A model generated the notes under the pieces. That model saw only the letters and a program-made list of their open reading frames with translations. It made no database searches and had not been told where the DNA came from. The position numbers were made by a program, and so were the translations under genes. Shown here piece after piece: positions 1-5,337 of a stretch of DNA of 5,337 nucleotides (position 1 is the first letter of the stretch; each line of letters starts with the position of its first letter). The DNA comes from Bacillota bacterium (lineage in GTDB: Bacteria > Bacillota > Clostridia > Peptostreptococcales > Anaerovoracaceae): contig JAFRLD010000156.1 in assembly GCA_017431395.1 (NCBI GenBank), forward strand, positions 1-5,337, in the 5' to 3' direction.

Positions 1-1
1 G

Positions 2-385
2 CGTCCGGACGTGCTCCATCTTGTCACAGAGACGAGCTGGTCCTTCCCGAGCGGCCATTCGATCTCGAGCCTGTTCTTTTATGGGATGGCCCTCTGGCTG
101 GTCTGGCACAATGTGCAAAGGCTGGACAGCCCCGCCCCTGCGCGGATAGGTGCTGCCCATCTGCCTGCGTATGAAAAAAGAACCGCGTGGATCCTCACGG
201 TCCTTCTCCTCATTCCTATGGTCACGGTCGGCCTGACCCGGATCTACCTGGGCGTTCATTTCCCGACCGATGTGCTTGCTGCCTGGTGTCTTGCCGGATG
301 CGCGATCTTCGTTGAAGCCGAGATCATCCTGGCGCTGGAGCGTCGCGATCAGAACAGCACGGCCCCCGGATCACGGTCGAAGTAG
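2..385 (+). CDS. PAP2-family membrane phosphatase, C-terminal part (5' end outside window)
   Basis: This is the C-terminal part of a type 2 phosphatidic acid phosphatase family protein, a membrane enzyme that removes phosphate from lipid phosphates or undecaprenyl pyrophosphate. The reading frame is open from base 2 and its first codons read Arg-Pro-Asp, which fits the end of the family motif K-x6-RP. Numbering from the GTG at base 11, PSGH lies at residues 13-16 and TRIYLGVHFPTD at 76-87. The latter is the third motif, with R77, H83 and D87 in the R-x5-H-x3-D pattern. All visible catalytic residues are present. Hydrophobic stretches at about 19-33, 59-75 and 88-108 look like membrane helices, followed by a short polar tail. 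The GTG at base 11 is unlikely to be the true start because the first motif lies upstream of it. The TAG stop lies inside the opposing DUF2148 gene. The substrate cannot be told from this fragment: lipid-phosphate phosphatase and undecaprenyl-diphosphatase are both possible. Confidence 0.9.
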   Translation, partial: RPDVLHLVTETSWSFPSGHSISSLFFYGMALWLVWHNVQRLDSPAPARIGAAHLPAYEKRTAWILTVLLLIPMVTVGLTRIYLGVHFPTDVLAAWCLAGCAIFVEAEIILALERRDQNSTAPGSRSK

Positions 386-897
386 ATACTCTTCGATGTG
401 ACCGAGATCGGGATCCCGTAGCTGACCCTTACCGATGGATCGAAGAATCCCATCCGGAGCGCTGACTGCCCTGCGCTGAACATGACCCGGTTGTCCATCC
501 TGTGGTCCGCCGCTATGCTCACTGCCGAGCCGACGGCGATCCCCAGGTCTGTGATCGTCAGCGCGCAGTTCGCGCCGGCCTTTGTCATCTCCGCGCAATT
601 CCTGAACCCGCAGTAGCCGCAGTGGTCCAGTCCGAACGGCACGTTTCTCACGCCGATAAGGACGACCGCCTCGCTCCGGTCCACGTTGCCCGCGTCCCGT
701 GCGAAGAACTCTGCTCCCGTTTCCTCCGCGATGTCTCTCATGTGCTGTGCCAGCTGATCCTTCTCTTCTCCGGTCAGCACGAACGACTGGACCGTATCAT
801 TACCGGAAGCCTTCGGCGCTGAGATCGCCGCGGCTGCCATCAGCCGCGCGGTCTGGACCGCCGCCTCTGTAATCGCTTTTTCTCTTGGTTCGATCAT
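349..897 (-). CDS. DUF2148 ferredoxin-domain protein, probable [4Fe-4S] protein
   Basis: A 182-residue cytoplasmic protein with no signal peptide or membrane helix, recognised as the DUF2148 (COG4739-type) family, whose function is not established. The key feature is the cysteine cluster C93-x2-C96-x4-C101-x9-C111 inside HCGYCGFRNC and the residues after it. The CGxCGxxxC pattern resembles the iron-sulfur motif of RnfB and corrinoid/iron-sulfur proteins, so [4Fe-4S] binding is a reasonable inference. The C-terminal half is Gly/Ala/Ser-rich and rather hydrophobic (about 112-165). The length is about normal for the family. The start is supported by AGGAG at 906-910, eight bases upstream. The gene follows the shikimate-kinase-like gene by 12 bp, and the last A of that gene's TAA is the first A of this Shine-Dalgarno, so the two probably form one operon with coupled translation. 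Its TGA lies 37 bp inside the convergent phosphatase gene, and no terminator is visible downstream. Family assignment is fairly sure; the role is unknown. Confidence 0.88.
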   Translation of the reverse strand: MIEPREKAITEAAVQTARLMAAAAISAPKASGNDTVQSFVLTGEEKDQLAQHMRDIAEETGAEFFARDAGNVDRSEAVVLIGVRNVPFGLDHCGYCGFRNCAEMTKAGANCALTITDLGIAVGSAVSIAADHRMDNRVMFSAGQSALRMGFFDPSVRVSYGIPISVTSKSIYFDRDPGAVLF

Positions 898-905
898 CTT
901 GATAT

Positions 906-912
906 CTCCTTA
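906..912 (-). promoter_or_regulatory. Stop codon / Shine-Dalgarno overlap (TAAGGAG)
   Basis: Read on the - strand this is TAAGGAG: the TAA ends the shikimate-kinase-like gene and its last A opens the AGGAG of the DUF2148 gene, whose ATG follows eight bases later. A ribosome finishing the first gene is therefore placed on the start signal of the second, which supports translational coupling and fixes the DUF2148 start at 897. Confidence 0.75.
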
Positions 913-1395
913 TCTGTTTTCCCTCACCTGCTGGAACAGCTCCTGCTGCCGGGCATGATGTTCCTCGAATTTCTGCTTTTTCTCATCCTCCGTGCCGAAC
1001 TTCATGAAGGCATGGTAGGTCGCCCCGTCCTGCCGGGCATTTTCCCACAGTTCCTCTACCTCCATATCTTCCCCTGCGATGATCAGTTCATGCTGCAGGA
1101 TCTTCTCCCTGGAATCATCATCATAGAGGACCCCGTCACCGCAGGCGACGACAAGTCCGGGCTCCCGGCCTGCTTCCGCTGCGCAGATCTCTTCGATCGC
1201 TTCAAACTCCGCGTTCCTGTATGCGTGCTCCCCGCTCATCATGCAAAGCCTGGCAATGCTTCTGCCGTCCTTTTCTTCGATCCTGCGGTCCAGGTCCAGG
1301 ACGGACCAGCCTTTGCATGAGGCGATACGCTGCGCCTCCTCTAAGACCTTCGCGCCGAAATATCCCGTAACAAATATCAATCTGTCATCGTTCAT
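910..1395 (-). CDS. Degenerate shikimate-kinase-like protein
   Basis: A 161-residue protein with the layout of shikimate kinase, the P-loop enzyme that phosphorylates shikimate in aromatic amino acid synthesis, but with damaged active-site motifs. Matching elements are an N-terminal beta strand and loop (LIFVTGYFGAKV, 6-17), DLD at 34-36 followed by RRIEEKDGRSI, GE at 55-56 with R60 and E63 (the GE..FR..E block), ACGDGVL at 84-90 where the family has GGG, and a C-terminal R149-x3-LF resembling R-x-PLY. The Walker A loop should read GxxGxGK[ST]; here it is GYFGAKV, so the Gly before Lys and the Ser/Thr after it are missing. The middle Gly of GGG is D87, and the lid segment (about 117-140) lacks the usual RPLL-like sequence. 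The start is supported by AGGAGG at 1403-1408, seven bases upstream. It probably leads an operon with the DUF2148 gene. It may be a catalytically inactive or repurposed paralogue; calling it aroK would overstate the case. Confidence 0.82.
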   Translation of the reverse strand: MNDDRLIFVTGYFGAKVLEEAQRIASCKGWSVLDLDRRIEEKDGRSIARLCMMSGEHAYRNAEFEAIEEICAAEAGREPGLVVACGDGVLYDDDSREKILQHELIIAGEDMEVEELWENARQDGATYHAFMKFGTEDEKKQKFEEHHARQQELFQQVRENR

Positions 1396-1402
1396 TCTAC
1401 TT

Positions 1403-1408
1403 CCTCCT
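1403..1408 (-). promoter_or_regulatory. Ribosome binding site of the shikimate-kinase-like gene
   Basis: AGGAGG on the - strand, a full consensus Shine-Dalgarno seven bases before the ATG at 1395. It decides the start codon and argues that this gene, despite its broken P-loop, is actively translated. Confidence 0.8.
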
Positions 1409-1416
1409 GCGATTTA

Positions 1417-1425
1417 TGGTATACT
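1417..1425 (+). promoter_or_regulatory. Extended -10 promoter for the acyltransferase gene
   Basis: TGGTATACT fits an extended -10 element (TGn plus TATAAT with one mismatch). It lies 28 bases before the acyltransferase ATG, which would place transcription start near 1432 and give a leader of about 20 bases. The region 17 bases upstream (about 1397-1402) has no good -35 hexamer, which extended -10 promoters can tolerate. Because GTATAC is self-complementary, the opposite strand reads TATACC here, a weaker -10 for the divergent gene. This is a prediction from sequence only. Confidence 0.45.
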
Positions 1426-1452
1426 AGCTGTGAAAGAAGTGAGGGAACTAAT

Positions 1453-2208
1453 ATGAAGATCTTATCCAATCTTCCGGCTTTCGCGAAGCTGGTATACTGT
1501 CTGAAGTATTTCAATCCATATAAGAAAAAAATCGAGGCCGCTAAGGCCGCGGGCGACTATGAAGAGGAACGAAAGAATATTCTCGCCGCCACCTCTTCCT
1601 GGGGACCGATGATCATGGACATGTTTGGCTGTGATCTGGTGGTCGAAGGTCTGGAGAACCTTCCGGAAGAAGGGCCCGTCGTCATCGTTGGCAACCATCA
1701 GGGGTATGCGGACATCGCCGCCTATTTCGCCGCGTTCCGCAAGTTCCAGTTCGCCTTCGTGGCGAAAAAGGAGCTGGCGAAGATCCCGCTGTACGGGAAA
1801 TGGATGCCCCGGATCCGCAGCGTCTTCATCGAGAGGGATGACCCGCGGGCCAGCCTTGAGGCGATCAAAGCCGGCATCGACCTGATCGAGAAGGGTTTCT
1901 CCCTGGTCATCTATCCGGAAGGGACCCGGTCGAAGGGACCGGTCCCGGGACCTTTCATGAAAGGATCCCTGAAACTGGCGACCAAACCGGGCGTGCCGAT
2001 CGTCCCCGTATCCATGCACGGTACTTATAAAATGTATGAGCAGACCGGTGTCATCCGGCCTGCGACCATCCGGATCATCGTCCATGAACCGATCGAGACG
2101 AAGGGTCTTTCCCGTCAGGAAGAACGCGAACTGAACGATCGCGTTGAAAAGATCGTTAAGGACGGCATCCGCGAGCTCGCGATCCAGGAGGGGGACATAA
2201 CCGAATAA
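1453..2208 (+). CDS. plsC: 1-acyl-sn-glycerol-3-phosphate acyltransferase (PlsC/LPLAT family)
   Basis: A 251-residue acyltransferase of the lysophospholipid acyltransferase superfamily. The family typically adds a second acyl chain to lysophosphatidic acid to make phosphatidic acid at the inner face of the membrane. All four family blocks are present: N81-H82-x4-D87 (NHQGYAD, the catalytic His/Asp), VFIERDD at 124-130, YPEGTRS at 154-160 (glycerol-phosphate binding) and VPIVPV at 181-186. The N-terminal 60 residues are amphipathic and Lys-rich, with no clear transmembrane helix, so membrane contact is probably peripheral. The C-terminus is a charged helix (about 215-245). The start is supported by GAGGG at 1441-1445, seven bases upstream of the ATG. 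The gene stands alone on its strand, diverging from the kinase-like gene and converging on trpS, with a hairpin beginning in its last codons. Family assignment is very sure; acyl-chain and exact substrate specificity are not visible. Confidence 0.93.
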   Translation: MKILSNLPAFAKLVYCLKYFNPYKKKIEAAKAAGDYEEERKNILAATSSWGPMIMDMFGCDLVVEGLENLPEEGPVVIVGNHQGYADIAAYFAAFRKFQFAFVAKKELAKIPLYGKWMPRIRSVFIERDDPRASLEAIKAGIDLIEKGFSLVIYPEGTRSKGPVPGPFMKGSLKLATKPGVPIVPVSMHGTYKMYEQTGVIRPATIRIIVHEPIETKGLSRQEERELNDRVEKIVKDGIRELAIQEGDITE

Positions 2209-2240
2209 CCGGTGTTCGATGTCCCCATCTTATGTTTTTT
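2191..2240 (+). terminator. Hairpin terminator between convergent plsC and trpS
   Basis: GGGGACAT at 2191-2198 pairs perfectly with ATGTCCCC at 2219-2226. An inner CGAA (2202-2205) can pair with TTCG (2215-2218) after a three-base bulge. Six T residues follow at 2235-2240 on the + strand, eight bases after the stem, which is farther than in an ideal intrinsic terminator. The 5' arm uses the last codons of plsC, and the T run overlaps the trpS stop codon. On the - strand the hairpin lies just after trpS but lacks a T run, so it would be a weak terminator in that direction. Confidence 0.55.
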
Positions 2241-3222
2241 AGAATCCCAGTCCGAACTTATCTCTTATCCGCTTCATCGTCTTCTCGGCGATGGCATTAG
2301 CGCGCTCTGCGCCATCCCGCAGGGCATTCAGCAGTTCCTCAGATTCGCGGATCTCATTGTAGTTTTCTTTGATCGGGCGCAGGGCATCCTGCGTGACCGC
2401 CACCAGCTCTTTTTTCAGGTCTCCGTAGCCTCTCCAGTTCTGGTCTGCCAGGATCTCTTCCACGGACCTGCCGCTGAAGGCACTGTAGATGTTCAGCAGG
2501 TTGCTGACGCCCGGCTTGTTCTCCGGATCGAAACGGATCTCACCATCGGAATCAGTGGTGGCCCGCATGATGGACTTTTTGATCTTGCTGTCTTCATCCA
2601 GCAGAGAGATCCGGCTGTGTACGTTGATGGCGCTCTTGCTCATCTTATCCGTCGGATCATCCAGCGCCATGATCCTTGCCCCGGCCTTCATGAATCTGCC
2701 ATCCGGAATGACGAAGGTATCATCACCGTATTTATGGTTGACACGGATCGCGATATCCCGGCAGAGCTCAATGTGCTGCTTCTGATCATTTCCGACCGGC
2801 ACGATATCCGTATCGTAGAGCAGGATGTCCGCTGCCATCAGGACCGGATAGGTCAGGAGACCGGTGCCGACCGATTCCTGCCCGCCGCTCTTCGCCTTGA
2901 ACTGCGTCATTCTGGAAAGCTCCCCAGTGTAGCAGTTACAGCAGAGGACCCAGCCGAGTTCCGCGTGTCCACTGACCTGGGACTGTACGAAGATGATGGA
3001 TTTTTTCGGATCAATGCCGATGGCCATGTACAGGGCTGCCACATCGAGGATGTGCTGCCTCAATTCCTTCGGATCCTGCGGGACCGTGATCGCGTGTTCA
3101 TCGACGATGCAATAGATGCATTCGTGGTCCTCCTGCAGTTCGACGAACTGCTTCAGCGCGCCGAGATAGTTTCCGATATGAATGTTTCCTGTCGGCTGAA
3201 CGCCGGAAAATACACGTTTCAT
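2239..3222 (-). CDS. trpS: Tryptophanyl-tRNA synthetase (TrpRS)
   Basis: A complete 327-residue class I aminoacyl-tRNA synthetase that charges tRNA-Trp with tryptophan in the cytoplasm. The N-terminal PTGNIHIGNYLGA contains the HIGH-type signature (HIGN, 15-18), and KMSKS is intact at 193-197; both bind ATP. VDEHAIT (40-46), MAADILLY (129-136, with D132 matching the Trp-recognising Asp of the Bacillus stearothermophilus enzyme) and PVGNDQKQH (142-150) are typical of bacterial TrpRS. The helical C-terminal domain, which contacts the anticodon in this family, is present, and the length is normal. The start has AGGAG at 3232-3236, nine bases upstream, and MKRVFSGVQPTG is a standard N-terminus. 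It follows gyrA on the same strand by 38 bp with no terminator visible, so co-transcription is likely. There is no room for a T-box leader in the spacer. The final codons include ATA and AGA, uncommon elsewhere in the window. Confidence 0.98.
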   Translation of the reverse strand: MKRVFSGVQPTGNIHIGNYLGALKQFVELQEDHECIYCIVDEHAITVPQDPKELRQHILDVAALYMAIGIDPKKSIIFVQSQVSGHAELGWVLCCNCYTGELSRMTQFKAKSGGQESVGTGLLTYPVLMAADILLYDTDIVPVGNDQKQHIELCRDIAIRVNHKYGDDTFVIPDGRFMKAGARIMALDDPTDKMSKSAINVHSRISLLDEDSKIKKSIMRATTDSDGEIRFDPENKPGVSNLLNIYSAFSGRSVEEILADQNWRGYGDLKKELVAVTQDALRPIKENYNEIRESEELLNALRDGAERANAIAEKTMKRIRDKFGLGF

Positions 3223-3231
3223 TTATTCTTG

Positions 3232-3236
3232 CTCCT
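3232..3236 (-). promoter_or_regulatory. Ribosome binding site of trpS
   Basis: AGGAG on the - strand, nine bases before the trpS ATG, in an AT-rich 38-bp spacer after the gyrA stop. It confirms the start at 3222. No convincing separate -35/-10 pair or terminator is seen in the spacer. Confidence 0.7.
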
Positions 3237-3260
3237 GATATATCGCTTATTAACAATAGC

Positions 3261-5337
3261 TTATTCGTCTGCATCCGGATCGTACAGAGTGATCGTCATC
3301 CTCGTCTGTTCCGTTCCGTCGTCTTTCGCTGCTTCCGCTTCCGCGGCTTCTTTAGCAGCGGCTTCTGCGGCTTCCGCTTTTTTTCTGGCCTTTTTCTTTT
3401 TCTGGGCAAGCTCCGCATCTCTGGCGTGTTCTTCTTCGTTGATGACCTTCGCCATGGAGATGATCTCCACATCCTCTCCGGCCTTCATGATCTTCACGCC
3501 CTGGGTCGCCCGGCCGAGTTGAGAAACGTCTCCGGCCTTGATCCGGATGACCGTTCCCTGGGAGTTGATCAGAATGACTTCATCCTCATCATCCACGACT
3601 TCGGCGCCGATCAGCTTGCCGGTCTTCTTGAACTTGCTCTTGTCATAGGTCAAAAGGCCCTTGCCGCCGCGTGCCTGGATCTTGTATTCATCCACGGATG
3701 TCCGCTTGCCGTAACCCTTGCCGGTGACGACCATGAGCTGCTCACCAGGGTGGACCAGCTGCATGGAGACGACCTCATCGTCATCCTCAAGACTGATGGC
3801 CCGCACGCCGCCTGCGATCCGGCCCATCGGACGTACATCCTCTTCGGAGAAGCAGATGCACTTGCCGTTCTTCGTAATGATGATGACATTATCATCTCCT
3901 GTGGTCTGTTTGATTCCGACGAGCTCATCCCCATCCTTCAGCGTGATCGCGATCAGGCCGGTCTTGCGGTTGGTATCAAATTGCGAGATCGCCGTCTTCT
4001 TGATCGTTCCCTTCTTCGTCACCGCGATCAGATACTTGTCGTCTCTGAAATCACGGAAAGGAATGATCGTGGTGATCCGCTCTCTCTGCATCAGGTTCAG
4101 GAAGTTGACGGCCGGGGTTCCCTTCGCGGTCCTGGTCGCCTCCGGGATCTCATAAGCCCGGATCTTGTGGACCTTACCCGTGTTGGTAAAGAACATCAGC
4201 TCGTCGTGGGTCGAGCACATGATCAGGTCCTTCACGAAATCATTCTCTCTCGTGGTCAGACCGGTGATCCCCTTGCCGCCCCTTCTCTGTGTCTTATAGG
4301 TGTCCGCGGCGATCCTCTTAAGGTATCCGAGATGCGTCTGAGTGATGGCGACCTGTTTCTCCTCGATCAGATCTTCGATGTCCATTTCTCCATCGTCTGC
4401 CGTGATCTTCGTGCGGCGCTTATCTCCCCACTTCTTCTTGATCTCAAGAAGCTCTTCTTTCACGACGCCCATCAGCTTCTTCTCATCCGCCAGCAGCTCT
4501 TTGTAGTAAGCGATCCTCTCGCACAGTTCCTTATACTCTGCCTCGATCTTCTCGCGTTCCAGTCCCTGCAGTCTGGCCAGCCGCATATCCAGGATCGCCT
4601 GCGCCTGTACATCCGAGAGACCGAACTTCTTCATCAGTTTCTCTTTCGCGTCATCGTAACTGCTTCGAATGGTCGCGATGATCTCATCGATATTGTCCAG
4701 CGCGATCCGCAGACCTTCCAGAATGTGTGCCCGGTCTTCGGCCTTCTTCAGGTCGAACTGCGTTCTGCGGGTGACGACTTCCTTCTGATGCTTGAGGTAC
4801 TCATCCAGTATCTCGTACAGGTTCAGGATCTTAGGCTGTCCGCCGACCAGCGCCAGCATGATCATACTGAAGTTTTCCTGCAGCTGGGACTGTTTATAGA
4901 GTTTGTTCAGTGTGACCCTCGGATTCGCATCCCGCTTCAGCTCGATGACTACCCTGAGGCCTTTTCTATTAGACTCATCGCGTATTGCCGATATACCATC
5001 TATCTTCTTATCGCGGACAAGTTCTCCGATCCTTTCCAGCATCCTGGCCTTGTTGACCTGATACGGGATCTCCGTCACGATGATCTGCGACTTGCCCCGG
5101 GCAGTCTCCTCGATCTCGGCGACCGCGCGTACCTGGACCTTACCCTGTCCGGTCCGATAGGCTTCCTCGATCCCCTTTCGTCCCAGGATCTGTGCTCCGG
5201 TCGGGAAATCCGGTCCTTTGACGATCTTGATCAGATCCTCGACCGTGCAGTCCTCATCATCGATCATTTTCACCGCCGCGTCGATGGTCTCTCCCAGATT
5301 ATGCGGAGGAATGGAGGTTGCCATACCGACCGCGATA
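3261..5337 (-). CDS. gyrA: DNA gyrase subunit A (5' end outside window)
   Basis: The ATP-dependent type II topoisomerase subunit that breaks and rejoins DNA and wraps it for negative supercoiling, acting as A2B2 with GyrB. The frame is open to the right edge: before the Met at 5324 it reads Ile-Ala-Val-Gly, matching the conserved GIAVGMATxIPPHN of GyrA, so 5324 is internal. Roughly 165 N-terminal residues, including the catalytic Tyr and the quinolone-resistance region, lie beyond the window. Numbering from that Met, the tower and coiled-coil/C-gate region runs about 60-320 (LSDVQAQAILDMRLARLQGL at 236-255), then the DNA-wrapping beta-pinwheel at about 325-630. The intact GyrA box QRRGGKG (346-352; bases 4269-4289) favours GyrA over ParC, and a box-like QARGGKG occurs at 550-556. 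The C-terminus adds a Lys/Ala/Glu-rich segment (638-670) and a short acidic end. trpS follows 38 bp later, probably in the same transcript. No frameshift is seen. Confidence 0.97.
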   Translation of the reverse strand, partial: IAVGMATSIPPHNLGETIDAAVKMIDDEDCTVEDLIKIVKGPDFPTGAQILGRKGIEEAYRTGQGKVQVRAVAEIEETARGKSQIIVTEIPYQVNKARMLERIGELVRDKKIDGISAIRDESNRKGLRVVIELKRDANPRVTLNKLYKQSQLQENFSMIMLALVGGQPKILNLYEILDEYLKHQKEVVTRRTQFDLKKAEDRAHILEGLRIALDNIDEIIATIRSSYDDAKEKLMKKFGLSDVQAQAILDMRLARLQGLEREKIEAEYKELCERIAYYKELLADEKKLMGVVKEELLEIKKKWGDKRRTKITADDGEMDIEDLIEEKQVAITQTHLGYLKRIAADTYKTQRRGGKGITGLTTRENDFVKDLIMCSTHDELMFFTNTGKVHKIRAYEIPEATRTAKGTPAVNFLNLMQRERITTIIPFRDFRDDKYLIAVTKKGTIKKTAISQFDTNRKTGLIAITLKDGDELVGIKQTTGDDNVIIITKNGKCICFSEEDVRPMGRIAGGVRAISLEDDDEVVSMQLVHPGEQLMVVTGKGYGKRTSVDEYKIQARGGKGLLTYDKSKFKKTGKLIGAEVVDDEDEVILINSQGTVIRIKAGDVSQLGRATQGVKIMKAGEDVEIISMAKVINEEEHARDAELAQKKKKARKKAEAAEAAAKEAAEAEAAKDDGTEQTRMTITLYDPDADE

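Noticed and set aside
374..404. Hairpin CGGTCGAAG / CTTC-bulge-GACCG around the phosphatase stop, as a possible terminator
   Set aside because: It has a five-base bulge and no T run follows on either strand; it lies in DUF2148 coding sequence.
409..418. Palindrome CGGGATCCCG
   Set aside because: A 10-bp palindrome within coding sequence with no repeat copies or flanking signals; expected by chance.
502..1320. Two + strand open frames (502-822 and 955-1320) opposite the DUF2148 and kinase-like genes
   Set aside because: Both lie antisense to genes with good ribosome binding sites and family motifs; neither gives a recognisable protein.
1462..2085. Open frame on the - strand (about 207 codons) opposite plsC
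   Set aside because: Antisense shadow of a gene with all four acyltransferase motifs; composition is rich in Arg, Asp and Gly as expected for a shadow frame.
3245..3260. Imperfect inverted repeat in the gyrA-trpS spacer
   Set aside because: Only the outer few bases pair well, it is AT-rich, and it lacks a T run, so it is not supported as a terminator.
2212..3522. Long open frame on the + strand (about 436 codons) opposite trpS and the end of gyrA
   Set aside because: Antisense to two well-recognised genes; its protein has no recognisable motif and no ribosome binding site was seen. It is open because the coding strand has GC-rich, biased codons.
3261..5337. Topoisomerase IV subunit A (ParC) instead of GyrA
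   Set aside because: The canonical GyrA box QRRGGKG is intact and a second box-like motif is present, which favours gyrase.
1..5337. Mobile element, CRISPR array, tRNA/rRNA or defence system
   Set aside because: No transposase, recombinase, direct-repeat array, cloverleaf-like RNA or defence-protein motif was seen on either strand; the space is filled by the six genes listed.

Overview
This is a compact chromosomal stretch from what is probably an anaerobic, moderately GC-rich member of the Bacillota (Clostridia-like). That assignment is an inference. It rests on strong AGGAGG-type ribosome binding sites, a Bacillus-type tryptophanyl-tRNA synthetase, a GyrA of Gram-positive type and a DUF2148 iron-sulfur protein of a kind mostly seen in anaerobes. 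No mobile element, CRISPR array, rRNA or tRNA was recognised. All gaps between genes are under 60 bases.

Layout from left to right: (1) the 3' end of a PAP2-type membrane phosphatase on the + strand, cut by the window start. (2) On the - strand, a two-gene unit transcribed leftward, with a degenerate shikimate-kinase-like protein followed by a DUF2148 iron-sulfur protein. The last DUF2148 codons overlap the phosphatase tail-to-tail by 37 bp. (3) On the + strand, a lysophospholipid acyltransferase (PlsC family), divergent from the kinase-like gene across a 57-bp spacer that holds an extended -10 promoter. (4) On the - strand, gyrA (5' end beyond the right edge) followed 38 bp later by trpS, reading leftward and converging on the acyltransferase gene at a hairpin terminator.

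The DNA gyrase A subunit and TrpRS are core information-processing genes. The acyltransferase and the PAP2 phosphatase are both envelope-lipid enzymes by family (phosphatidic acid synthesis; dephosphorylation of lipid phosphates or undecaprenyl pyrophosphate), but they lie in separate transcription units and no direct link is shown. The least ordinary part is the kinase-like/DUF2148 pair. The first protein has a shikimate-kinase fold signature with a broken ATP-binding loop, and its stop codon shares a base with the Shine-Dalgarno of the second gene, so the two are probably translated together. I found no convincing evidence of a new defence, mobile or regulatory system; most of the window is ordinary housekeeping sequence.
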